The notes beneath the pieces were generated by a model. It had not been told where the DNA came from. It saw only the letters and a program-made list of their open reading frames with translations, and did no database searches. From the NCBI GenBank assembly GCA_045837725.1, contig JBEWZL010000145.1, forward strand, positions 310,001 to 374,000: 64,000 nt of DNA, in the 5' to 3' direction. A program made the position numbers and the translations under genes. The stretch comes from Vermamoeba vermiformis. Lineage: Eukaryota; Tubulinea; Echinamoebida. Of this stretch, positions 38,419-48,701 are shown piece by piece (the stretch's first letter is position 1; every line of letters begins with the position of its first letter).

Positions 38419-39266
38419 ATGCAACAACCACAACCTATTAACGGTCAAAAGAGATCATTTGAACAGTCTAGCGGAGGCTCTGCATTCGTTAGTACTGCAT
38501 CGCACACAAATGAAGCGGATGGGCCTCAACAAAAGCGGCAAAAAGTCGATCAACCGCAACAACAGCCACAACAAGCCCCACAAGGCCAACAACCATATGT
38601 AGACCTCACTAATGAAGAGCTCGTAGCACAGTATCAACAGCGATTAAAGCAGCAACAAGCGTATCAATACAGTTTATTCCAACCATCAATTTTCGAGCCA
38701 CATCTCAAAAGTTTATCAAAAGAACAGCTTATTTATATGATTATGCAGCTGCTAAAATTCAATAGTGGTACTAATATATTGGCCAACCAAATATTACATT
38801 TATTCTCGCAGCCTGAATTTCAAGCCAGCGTGGTTTGTCGCAGATGTAAAAAACAATTCAGAGAACTTAATAATTATGATGGCGCGTGCGTATATCATAC
38901 TGGTGCATTGAGGCGCAAAGAAGATGAAGATATTGAAGCGGATACATCGTCCAAAATCTCGCCACAAACGCATCCCGAACTTTATCAGGTAAAAAATCTA
39001 AAAAAATCCGTAAAAATCACGCGAGCGATTAATTGATTCTATTACTATTCCATACTATTATATACATACAATAGACCATATCAACACATTTTCAGAACAT
39101 TTTCTAAAATACGCACGGAAATTTAATGCCAAAAGATTCTCTGACCGTTATGAAATGCCAGTGACGGTACTAATCAATGTAATTTATTATACTATAGTGG
39201 TCATGTTGCAGTGGTGATATTGATGAAGACGGTTGCGCGCTTGGAAGGCACGAAAAAGCAAATTAA
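38419..39266 (+). CDS. Gln-rich protein with a CHORD-like zinc-binding C-terminus
   Basis: ATG 38419. The N-terminus is Gln/Pro-rich with a possible nuclear signal (QQKRQKVDQ) and a helical region (SKEQLIYMIMQLLKFN). The C-terminal cysteines are arranged CRRCKKQFRELNN, ACVYHTGAL, then after further exons RYEMPVTWSCCSGDIDEDGC and ALGRH. This CxxC ... CxxH ... WSCC ... GC ... H order is that of CHORD-type zinc modules. The last exon starts at the acceptor TACTATAG (39191-39197), which restores WSCC. The join between 38988 and the 39076 exon leaves a one-base phase mismatch that I could not resolve. Function unknown; CHORD proteins act with Hsp90 and SGT1. Confidence 0.65.
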
Positions 39267-39567
39267 CTGGTACGATCGGATGTACCCGAGAGTTTTGGTA
39301 TGTCTCGTCAATAAGCGATCTTAAATAGCAGAATATAATAGGCGAGTTATTTATGATTGTTTTGACGATATTTTCAAAAGTTTAACGTATATTTTTCTAG
39401 CGGATTTGTACAGAACGAAAATAATACTCGTGTATAATAAACCTTGTATTGTATTCGATAAATAAGTCATATTAATAACTATAGTATATTATTAGTTGCA
39501 GAACGTGGAATAGCCAGGTCCTTCGACAAAAATTGTGCGTTGCCATTCATTTTACTAAAAGTTTAAC
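39267..39567. other. Intergenic, 300 bp
   Basis: AT-rich; no gene or RNA recognised. Contains the 3' UTR of the CHORD-like gene. Confidence 0.4.
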
Positions 39568-41130
39568 ATGAGCGCATCACCATCGAAACCTCGCGCAACA
39601 GATCTTGCTCCAAGTGGGGCCGGTACCGTTCCAACTAAGCCGGGATCACCTGGTGAAAGCAAAAAAAGAAAGAGTGAATTCCTTGGCGAAGATACACCTC
39701 CTAAAAAGCGAAAAACATCACCGAGGACAACGCCTGGTATGACAAAAGTTTGTTTCAGTAATGATTCGTAAATTATCATAAGGAGAATGAAAATTATACG
39801 ATGTCAAATAATTCTATTCTCATAATTAAAACGAAGCTCCTGCTATAGATATTTTATAAACAAGCTTCGATGATAATTAACATTTTTTGAAAAAAAAAGA
39901 ATTGAATCAGTCTGATTAAAGTTGTAAATTTAGAAAAAGGTTCGAATTCTAAGAAGAAAAAGCCATGGCTGTTGTACTACAAGGGACCAGAGACACAGTC
40001 AAGCCATCATGAGAGGAAAAAATGGAGCAGTGACTACCATCAGTGGAAAAAAGATGAGATCTTGAAACAATTTTTTATTGAATACAAAGATAACGAAAGC
40101 TGTGTATTTGGATGCCATTTAGAAGGCAACCTTCGTTTCTGGTTTGGTGTGCACTTAACATTCATCAGCACTTTGGTAACTATATTGATAGGATGAAATA
40201 CTGAAATGCTAACATGCTCTTCAGGAAAAACAGATGGCTGTCCATAAAGCACCTTCTGTCATAGCACGAACGAAGCCTTGCTGGAGAATTGCCGAAAACG
40301 TGTATAGCTCTGGTGTAACTCCAGAGCAAGCGAAGGCTCTCTTGGAAGAAAAAAATACGGAATTTAAAGCTCCCTCTTCATTTTGGGGTGATTCTCACAA
40401 GGAATTCCAAGCAAAAATGAAGAGTGTTGATATCAAGGTTTCTGATAGCAGAACTGGCTTTGAAGAAATTAAAACCATCAAAAATATCATTATACAAGTA
40501 CCAGAGTACATGCAACGGGAACCATTCAATGCAAATCCTGTTTGGAATATTCCTCAAGGTACTTCATTGGCAACGGCAGTTTCCCTTGGAATATTGAACA
40601 AGCTTGTTAAGTCAAAAAATGCACGCTCAGAAGTGCTTGATGCTATTAAGTGCTTAAATGCTCAACAGTTTGAACTCAAGCCCACCAAGCCAGCAAGCCA
40701 TCAACATTTTAATTTTGAAACTGTTACAAAGCAGAGGTCACAGGATGAAAAGATTGCACAAAAGAAGCTATGCAGGCAATTAAAAGAAAAAGGTGTGGAA
40801 GTCAAGAAAGAAGAAGAAGTCATATTTCCATCACAAAATTATGGATTCACAGATCTTTTAATTACTAGCCCACACAAGATTATTGTCGAACTGAAAGTGG
40901 CAAAGAATTGGCCTGATGCTGTCGGTCAAATCAAGCGCTACCAACAATCAAAGAGGAAAGAAACTAATGAAACTTTAAAGAATTACAAATTAGTCATTTT
41001 CATGGTGAATTGCTTCCAAAGAGGAGAAGAGTGTGTTTATCTAAAAGAAGCTAGAGATACTTGGCCAGATGAACATGGTTTCCATTTCACATGCCAGCAC
41101 AAACAAATTGATACTTGGCTTAAAAATTAG
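39568..41130 (+). CDS. Nuclear-targeted PD-(D/E)XK-like protein
   Basis: Three exons. Exon 1 is a Ser/Pro/Lys linker with a bipartite nuclear signal (SKKRKSE ... PPKKRKTSP). Exon 2 begins KKKKPWLLYYKGPETQSS and contains a compact beta/aromatic region (CHLEGNLRFWFGVHL). Exon 3 is long (about 297 codons); near its end is YGFTDLLITSPHKIIVELKV followed by AKNWPDAVGQIKRYQQ, a good match to the D...ExK catalytic core of restriction-endonuclease-fold nucleases with the following Gln-rich helix. The protein is therefore a candidate nuclease or recombination protein. Few introns and a more Lys/Gln-rich composition than its neighbours are compatible with recent acquisition. Stop TAG. Confidence 0.7.
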
Positions 41131-41273
41131 AAGGATGACTTATCCCACCAATTTTATGGTTGAACCCAAAGCAGTGGTTCTATTAACTTTTGATGTAAAA
41201 TCTAAATAAAATTTATTGCCATAAAACTAGAGCTTGGAACGAAAGAGAGCTACAATTGTATTATGTTTATAGC

Positions 41274-41903
41274 TTATTTGTGGTATTTGCTGGCAATGGA
41301 GTCGATTTTCTTGGCCAATTCGACGTCTAAAACTGACAAGCCTTTGCAGTCGTGTGTGGACAAAGTAATATCGACTCTATACAAGGAAATTGATTAGTAA
41401 GGGGTACTATACTACATGCATTGCGAATATATTGTTAGAGTAGCGTTATTACCTGTTGTAAACGTTGAACCATTCGGGATGGTGATCCATCTAAAAATTA
41501 ATCATTTTAGAATGCTTCATTTCGGTTAAAAAGCTCGCGAATATTATTTATAAATTCTTATTATAATAATTTCTACTGTATTTAGCGTAAGGACGCCTTT
41601 GGATAAGAGTTCCAGATCGAGATATTAATTATTCAGATATTTAAAATTATCACGCACCTTTTCAGCTTCAAGAGCGACTTGGTTCATGAATCCCCAAGCC
41701 TCGTTGAAATTATTAAACTTAAATTGCTTGAAAATTTCGTCGCGTGGATCGCTCTTAGCAGTCCACGAAGGAACTTCAGAAAGAGCTTTTTGTTTGTCTT
41801 CGTTTTCGAGTCGCTTAGGTCTGCTGGACATAATAAATGATGTGTGGTAGTGTTTTTTAGCTCTTTGCGTTAATTGAAGAGTGATTGCGCGAGTCAAAAA
41901 CAT
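41274..41903 (-). CDS. Pterin-4a-carbinolamine dehydratase (PCD/DCoH)
   Basis: Three exons. Core: LSEVPSWTAKSDPRDEIFKQ, FNFNEAWGFMNQVALEAEK-type helix (FKFNNFNEAWGFMNQVALEA), then a tiny exon MDHHPEWFNVYNR carrying the paired catalytic histidines, and VDITLSTHDCKGLSVLDVE. The enzyme dehydrates 4a-hydroxytetrahydropterin after aromatic amino acid hydroxylation. Two starts exist: ATG 41831 (MSSRPKRLENED) gives the usual length; an upstream ATG 41903 adds MFLTRAITLQLTQRAKKHYH, which looks like a mitochondrial leader. The usual-length form is the safer call. Confidence 0.93.
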
Positions 41904-42005
41904 TTCAAAACAAAAAAAAGAAAATTTTTTTGCTTTCAATTTGAATGACGTCACCAATTATAACACCACGTTATTGAGTAGAGAAAAATATATAATTATA
42001 GCAAC

Positions 42006-44252
42006 ATGGCATCGAAGTTGATGGTAAGCAGCGCTCGCGACGTTAGATCTAAAAATAAGCGCGGAAAATTTTCTTTAAATGAATGACTGTAACGCTGTAA
42101 AATATCGAATTTAGCACATACATATATCGTAGTATTATATTCTAAATTTTATTTAATTTTAAGTTGCAGTCAATTTCAATTGAAAAAATATCTATTTTGC
42201 GAGATCTCACCTCATAATATTACCTTAAGCTCATTAATACTAACTTCATAAATATATAGGTATCAGTTAGTGGTGTGCGCGGTGTTATTGGCCACTCACT
42301 TACACCCACCGTAGTCGTGCGTTACATCACTGCTTTTTGCAACTTGTTGCGCAACACGAGACAACTGCCAGAAAGGTAATTACCATAAAAGGAAACACCC
42401 TCAGAGCATTAATTGACACGTGTCAAATGCAGACCTGTAATTGTGCTTGGACGAGACTCGCGTGTCTCCGGACCTTGGCTCGAACAATTGGTCTCGGGTG
42501 TGTTGCGCGCTCAAGGCTTTACTGTCAACGCCGTGGGAATTGTTCCCACACCCACTGTAAGCATATTTCCTAATATGGCAATTCTGTTCCTCCATATCAA
42601 TCGCTCGATCCAATTATTAAAAAATGTAATATTATTTTTGTGTTAGGTTCAATATATGGTTGAACATCTCAAAGCATCAGCAGGCATAGTCATAACATCC
42701 TCGCACAATCCTATTGAATGGAACGGATTGAAGTTTGTAGATCAAGACGGTCTATTTTTGGCACCGGATCTTTGCGACGAATTGTTTCGCTTGGCAGATA
42801 ACGAAAGTTCATGGAAACACCCCTCGTGGGACCACATGGGCGAGTTTAAGACCGTAGATAATGCTGCTCAAGCCCACATCGATGCTATTTTGAAGCTACC
42901 TTACGTGGATCTCGAGCGCGTCAAGACTAGAAAATTCAAAATTTGTTTGGACACTGTCAACGGTACGTTCAAATACTAGCCTAATCGATAATTAGTTACA
43001 CCATTATAACATTTTTTTAATTAATTTGTCCTCTGACCAAAAATGAACTATTTTTTAAGATGTCGATCATTTTTAAGTACGACTCTGCTAACGTACGTAT
43101 GTTGTTATAGGCGCAGGAGGACCGATTATGAAGTCACTGTTGCAAACATTCGGCGCAGAAGTGATCGAATTGAACACCGCACCGACTGGTCACTTTGCAC
43201 ACGAGCCCGAGCCCATTCCTCAGCACTTGGGCCAATTATGTGCTGCTGTCAAACAACACGGTGCCGATCTAGGTACGTTGTATATAGTCTCACAAACATT
43301 CCTTAACAATCTATATGTAGGTATTGCTGTGGATCCGGATGTTGACAGATGTGTTTTGATCGATGAGACTGGCACTCCCATTGGTACGTCAATATCATAT
43401 TAGTACTAAACATTATAGTAGTGCTATTATCTGACTAATTGATTGCTTCATTTTAGGCGAGGAGTACACGCTGGCCATCGCCGTTGAATTCATCTTGGGT
43501 CACAGTCAAAAGCGCGGTCCTGTCTGCAAGAACTTGTCGTCATCACGTGCAGTCGATGACATTGCCAACAAGTACGGCTGTCAAGTCTACAGCACTCCCG
43601 TCGGTGAAATTCACGTAAGTCTATCGCCAGCCCAATATGACGTGACACATGAATGCAAGAATAATTCTGACGTGGATGAACAGGTAGCTAAAAAGATGAA
43701 AGAAGTGCAAGCAGTGATCGGTGGAGAAGGCAATGGAGGTGTCATGTTGCCTGACATTCACATCGGTCGTGACGCGCCTGTTGCTGCAGCTTTGTTGTTG
43801 CAACAGCTCGCTCTGGCCAAGAGCAATGACGGCAAGTACTTGTCACTCAGTGAGTACGTCAAGACTTTGCCTCAATGGGCCATCGTTAAGCTCAAGGTAC
43901 GTGACACCAATTTTTTAGTGAAGCTGCACGAGAGTGACACTTTTGACAGGTGTCAGTCGAAGGCTTTAGCAACGAACGCATTGCACGAGTGATCGAACAA
44001 ATCAAGGCGGAGTATTCAGCTCAAGGTGCCAAGATCAACGAGTCTGATGGCATTAGAATCGATTCCAAGGACTGGTAAGTCACGTGTCATCCGAAACACT
44101 AGCTTTGTTCTAACGACATAACTGTTAGGTGGGTCCATTTGCGTAAATCAAACACGGAACCAGTGATTCGCGTCATTGGCGAGGCTGCAACTGAAACCGA
44201 AGCAAAGACTGTTTGTCAAAAGTTTATGGATCAGCTCGTCAAACCCGAGTAA
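42006..44252 (+). CDS. Alpha-D-phosphohexomutase, bacterial/archaeal-type (PMM/PGM/GlmM-like)
   Basis: About ten exons. All four catalytic loops are present: active-site serine in IVITSSHNPIEWNGLKF (about 42690), metal loop VDPDVDRCVLIDETG (about 43330), sugar loop GGEGNGGVMLPDIHIGRD (about 43725), and phosphate loop WVHLRKSNTEPVIRVIGEA (about 44130). The start MASKLMVSVSGVRGVIG has the SGVRGxxG motif of prokaryotic phosphoglucosamine/phosphomannomutases rather than of eukaryotic PGM1 or HAD-type PMM. The product moves phosphate between C1 and C6 of a hexose (glucose, mannose or glucosamine). A copy of the last about 45 bp recurs at 45945-45990. Confidence 0.9.
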
Positions 44253-44609
44253 GTTGTTGTCAATACTCGAGTACTTAAAGCAGTAATAATTATTTAATGC
44301 TTTCTGAAAAATGCGTCGTTATTGTTATCACCTCATTATCCAAAAAAAGTTGAGACATCCAGTTTGTTAATTGTGCGTCACTTCCGTGGCAACAATTCCA
44401 ATCCATTCCTATGACTTACGTGAGTTTTTGATAATTATTCTTCTTTTTTTTTCATTCTTTCGAGGGAGATTTCGAATCGAGCTCTATTCTCTCACCCCGC
44501 AATTCATTATGAGCTTTATTCTGATTGGTGGACTAATTAACCAAAGAATTGAATGAAAATTATAAAAATCCAGTTAACAATCATTTATTTTATAACGAAC
44601 ACAGCTAGA
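44253..44609. other. Intergenic, 357 bp, between phosphomutase and DUF697 GTPase
   Basis: AT-rich with T-runs. No gene seen. Its left end resembles, after a gap, the sequence at about 45965-45990 (GTTGTCAAT). Confidence 0.45.
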
Positions 44610-45931
44610 ATGACTAGCTTAACGCAAGTTCTTCTTGAAGCGGATAGAACGGGCATTGAACCAACAATTTTAGTTGTTGGAGACCGTGGCATTGGCAAGA
44701 CGACTCTCATCAAGCAATTTAATTCCGAAGAAGAGACCGTCCCCGCGATGACCACCAATATCAACGAGGTCCGATGCATGTGGCACGGACGCACTGTGAG
44801 GTTCATTGACACTCCTGGACACGTAACTGCGACAAACAGAAACGACCCCACGCTGCCATTCAACAACTCGGACGAATACGTTGATTTTATAGCCACTCAA
44901 CTCGCGGGCAATGCACCCCAGATCCAAGGCCCGAAGATCCATGTCGTTTTATTGTGCTTCCAAAATTCATTTGTTGAAGCGTGGCACCAACGCATCATCA
45001 CAGTTGCATCAACTTTTGCGCGAGTTATGGCCGTTAAACTTAATTGCAGTGCTCCAGATGACCTCGGTAATCTTCGAACACTTATGGCAAATTCGAACAT
45101 CCCTGCTTACGCCGTGCTGGCTAAAGACAAACGCGTCAACGGTAATTACATTCCTGCTTTTGGTATGGCGGAACTTGCAAGTGCCATGGCCGATGAATTG
45201 TCAATTTGGCAGCGCAATTATCAAGAGCTCGTAGACATCTTCAACAGGAATCAAACAGCGTATTACGATAACCTGTAAGTCTAACGGCTGAATATTTTAT
45301 GATGTGTGGATTAACATTATAGTCTAGAAAAGAAAAAGGGCTTACAATTGTTAAAGGATTTGGCGCTGCAGGAACCGTTGCGGGACTGTCGCCTATGTAA
45401 GTCATGGTCCACACTGTTAACATCAGCTTTTTAACACAAACGTATCTAGTCCCTTTACTAATAGCGCTGCATCCATCGCGAGTTATATCGGAATGTTTTT
45501 GATGATACTCGGAGTGTATGGCGTCAAGTCGTCGCGAGATCTGATCAGAACAATTGCAAGTAAGTTAACGTTTTCGTTAGTCTAGCCGCTAATAAAGTGA
45601 ACAGTTAGCCTATTCTACGCTAATAGAATTAGTGGAGCTCTAACGGTTGCTGGAATATTGGGAGTCGGGTGCGAAATTATGAAGTGCGTTCCTATTTTGA
45701 ACGGCGCTGGAATGGTAGGAGCCGCAAGTACGTTCGTTTCTATAATTACTTAGCAGCTTAGTAACTCTAACGATTTTTAAAGGTCTGAATGTAATTGCTA
45801 CCCTTGGTACAGGCTCCGCGTTTTTGTACGTAATCGATCGTAAGTGCCGTGAGGGCATGCTGGAGATAACACGAGAGAACCAGCAACGAATACTTGACGA
45901 AATTATTTCTGCAAGAAATAACCGTTTATAA
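44610..45931 (+). CDS. Membrane GTPase with C-terminal DUF697-like region
   Basis: ATG 44610. The long first exon is a G domain: TILVVGDRGIGKTTLIKQFN (P-loop), MTTNINEV (switch Thr), VRFIDTPGHV (DTPG), then VMAVKLNCSAPDD in place of NKxD. The later exons are hydrophobic: GLSPIPFTNSAASIASYIGM and FLMILGVYGV match the Pro-rich PxPxxx..A and the YG motif of DUF697, followed by GALTVAGILGVGCEIM and LNVIATLGTGSAFLYVID helices. G domain plus DUF697 is familiar from bacterial YcjX/YcjF-like and Era-type proteins. Likely membrane-associated. The bacterial-like arrangement and the flanking repeat suggest acquisition or transposition. Its substrate or role is unknown. Confidence 0.78.
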
Positions 45932-45944
45932 TCTGTCTACATGT

Positions 45945-45990
45945 CTCAACAGTTTTGTGGATCAGCTCGTACGTAAAGTTGTCAATTCAC
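45945..45990 (+). repeat. Imperfect copy of the phosphomutase 3' end
   Basis: TGGATCAGCTCGT with flanks AGTTT-tg and a following TAAAGTTGTCAAT repeats the sequence at 44221-44262 (AGTTTATGGATCAGCTCGT ... TAAGTTGTTGTCAAT) in the same orientation. The 13-bp core is exact; flanks are about three-quarters identical. The copy is not in frame with any gene and sits between the convergent GTPase and NmrA genes. Confidence 0.6.
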
Positions 45991-46000
45991 TACAACGACT

Positions 46001-46928
46001 TTATAGCTTAAGAGTGGCTAAATAGTCAACTGCTTTCGTTAACTTGACATTCGCGTAGTGCGGGTTGTTGAAGTTGTGAATCGGATCCAACGTGCTCTCG
46101 TTGTTCAAGATTGTTTTCCAGATGAGTGCTCGGAACGTAATTGCAGGATCAGTCGCGTTCTTAGTGCTTTGATTGATATATTCTTCGGTGATCTTGGTCA
46201 AAGTCCACTTCTGATTGGTCAGTTTTTCCAACTGTGCCAGCACATCGCTCCATTTGAACACATCGCCTGCTATTCTCACGGCAGTGTTTTTGCTGGTCGG
46301 ATCCAACAGCACTTCGGGGATCAATTTGGCAAGATCATCGATTGACACGGCACTAAGCACTGCATTGGGACCGAAGTCAGGGGCGGTCTTGTTGGCAAAA
46401 TCGATTTCGAAGAACGGGCTGAAGACGAGGTTCATCCACGGATTGGTGTAGATGAACGTGTATTCTAGAGGCGAGGCTTTGAGCTTGTCAGCGAGGCCGA
46501 TCTTGATGTCAAAGAGTGGATGCAAGCCCTTGCCGATGACAGCAGGGTCACTGCCATATTCTGACGGGATGAAGCGCTTGACATGACTCGCGACAGCTGC
46601 ATCGATCAGCAGAGCTTGTTCGGGGAGTGCTGCGCTGCCAATAGTCGAAACGACAGCATCGACACCGTTCATTGCCTACATCGTATTAGTAACATATTAC
46701 GAGGTAAAGTTGCTCTAGATCGCGTACTTTTTTAAGCGAATCCAGGTCGCTGAAGTCGGCTTGTACAATTATTGCTCCTTTTTGGGCCAACTCTCGAGCC
46801 TTTTCATTTACATTGCGAACCAATATCCGAACTTCGAATTGGTTCTTGGCCAAGAATGCCAAAGTGAGTCTGGATCCGAGCTCGCCAGTTCCTCCAACGA
46901 CGAGAACAGTTTTGAATTGTGATGACAT
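46001..46928 (-). CDS. NmrA/isoflavone-reductase-like NAD(P)-binding protein
   Basis: Two exons. N-terminus FKTVLVVGGTGELGSRLTLA has the atypical-SDR dinucleotide loop GGTGxxG; QADFSDLDSLKKAMNGVDAV and VVSTIGSAALPEQALLIDAA follow, then VKRFIPSEYGSDPAV, a conserved NmrA/PCBER block. About 290 residues, no TM helix. Members are reductases or redox-sensing regulators that bind NADP(H); the substrate cannot be told. The upstream region holds three CACGTGTNAGAAG copies. The single intron begins GTACGCGATC. Confidence 0.88.
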
Positions 46929-46996
46929 GTTGTTTTGTTGCTTTGTTGTTTGTTTGTTGATTATGAAGTAAATCGTTAAGATTATATCTTTATCGG

Positions 46997-47095
46997 CACG
47001 TGTGAGAAGCATGTTTAAAAAGGAAATGGTTGGAAGGTCTTTCCTAATTTGGTAATAGTCACGTGTTAGAAGGGTTGATCGGCACGTGTGAGAAG
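46997..47095 (-). promoter_or_regulatory. Three-copy CACGTGTNAGAAG element upstream of the NmrA-like gene
   Basis: CACGTGTGAGAAG occurs at 46997-47009 and 47083-47095, and CACGTGTTAGAAG at 47060-47072, all in one orientation within 100 bp. The CACGTG core is the E-box/G-box bound by bHLH and bZIP factors. The shared 3' extension argues for a specific factor. Distance to the NmrA ATG is about 70-170 bp. Confidence 0.6.
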
Positions 47096-47329
47096 GTTCT
47101 AATTTAGGAAAGTGTTTAAACTGGAAGCTTATGGTCGCCGCCAATACTGAACACTTCTTACCGGCTTGCAAAAAAGAGAGCTCGATCCAGATCGGAGATT
47201 ATTCTTTGCGCAAGTTTTGAATAGTCAAAAAATATAATTTGACGTTTCTTGTGCACAGGATTTCAACCAAGATTGATCATGCTTGTATCGAACAGAGCCA
47301 GAACTTTCCAACACAAAAGGATCGACACA

Positions 47330-47524
47330 ATGAGCTCAAACACGCTCTTTTACCCTAACACTGGATCGAACGACAATGACGGAGAAGAGGATCGCGACAA
47401 TAAGAAAAAAGCACAGAAGCCAAATCAGCCAAGCGATAGCTTAGCGGGAATGACAGTAGAAAGTATGAACGCTCTAAGAGCCCAATTTGGTTTGCCGCCC
47501 TTGGTTAGTAGACCACCAACTTAG
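47330..47524 (+). CDS. Small hydrophilic protein, 64 aa (or 81 aa from an upstream ATG)
   Basis: Frame begins MSSNTLFYPNTGSNDNDGEE at 47330; an in-frame ATG at 47279 would add MLVSNRARTFQHKRIDT. Acidic/basic middle, then AGMTVESMNALRAQFGLPPL, a helix that recalls the LRAKLGLKPL motif of SART1/Snu66-type spliceosomal proteins. Stop TAG, followed closely by AATAAA-like sequence. No other domain; identity uncertain. Confidence 0.5.
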   Translation: MSSNTLFYPNTGSNDNDGEEDRDNKKKAQKPNQPSDSLAGMTVESMNALRAQFGLPPLVSRPPT

Positions 47525-47639
47525 AATAGCGGTATGAATGGTATTATGGCAAAGAAATAAACAACACCGGATCTTTGTAAATTATTCTTGTTCGGTTTCA
47601 TTATAAAATTATTTTATTTGATTTGTAAGCAACACCACC

Positions 47640-48632
47640 ATGCAATCAAAGAAACCTATTAAACGAAGGCAGATCTCAAACGCGTGCATTGCTTGTCGAA
47701 AGGCTCATCGAGCTTGTGACGCTCAAAGACCATGTCAGCGATGCTTATCCAAAGGATTAGAATGTACTACCGTGCATAGTCAGACTGTAGATGAAATTTT
47801 TGGCTCAGTTGCGCGAGAGATGCAGACAGATGGATTTGTTTTCACTGAGCCTGTGGAGCAAAATTATGATATTACCGAATTTGGTGGGTGCAGTGCTGTC
47901 AGTACTGACGGAAGTATTGGCGGAAGTCCAGCGGATCCAGCTTCCGAATATAATTTACAATATTCAAATAATTCAGATCTCCAAGCTGGCGCGTTAGAAC
48001 GAATAACAAATCTCGAAAATGAACTGCAGCAATTAAGGGAGATAATTAAGAATGCATTACAGCCTCAAATTAAGAGTTCTCCAGTCATTTCGTCAAACAT
48101 TGGCCACGCGAAGTGGGATCTCGCTACGCATCGTATCATTGGTGAGTTAACGCTTGTATATGAAATAACATAATATTAATATATTTTTAGGATGTAATGA
48201 TGCATTTTACGAGTTATTTGGTATCACGCGGCAAGAGTTGCCAGTTTTCGAGCAGTGGATGAGCCACGGAACGTACCCAAAAGTAAGATTTATCTTAGAA
48301 AACCTCAATTCTGGTGCTAAGTAAGTCAAATTACAATTATAAATGCTATTTCCGCAATATTCATCTATTCCAGATTGGTTGAAGTCAAGGCAGTTTTCAG
48401 ACATCCAACCACTCGTCAAGAACGCTGTATATTCTTACAATTTACGCGCGATAGTCCAGAATCAAACATTGTTTCAACGAATGTAGTGCCGCTGGACCAT
48501 TACGACGATGAATTCCGAGTCGATGATTACACGCAATTTCCAACCATTTCCAAACAATGTTTTGCAGTTAGTACGCAAGGGTCCTCTATTCCTTGGCAGT
48601 GTTGTTGTCCGGATCAAGAGCACGAGTTGTAA
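47640..48632 (+). CDS. Zn2Cys6 transcription factor with PAS-like domain
   Basis: Three exons. The N-terminal binuclear cluster is CIACRKAHRACDAQRPCQRC then LSKGLEC, with basic residues between cysteines 2 and 3 as in Gal4-type DNA binding. A Gly/Ser-rich acidic segment and a coiled-coil dimerisation helix (ERITNLENELQQLREIIKN) follow. The C-terminal part, HRIIGCNDAFYELFGITRQE and beyond, is a PAS fold, as in the ERT1/AcuK regulators of gluconeogenesis in fungi. It is a nuclear regulator; the targets are not known. The family is typical of fungi but also occurs in some amoebozoans. Stop TAA. Confidence 0.92.
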
Positions 48633-48701
48633 ATAGATGTAGATATGTAAATTAATAGTCTTAAAGAGCGGATCTGCATGGAGAAGAAAGAATGGATTTA
48701 T

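Noticed and set aside
39110-39215. In-frame TGA in the CHORD-like gene as Sec
   Set aside because: An upstream acceptor (ending at 39197) gives the conserved WSCC and removes the TGA, so no recoding is needed.
44610-45931. Septin or AIG1/GIMAP identity for the GTPase
   Set aside because: G-domain lacks septin or AIG1 signature segments, and the C-terminal hydrophobic region fits DUF697 better.
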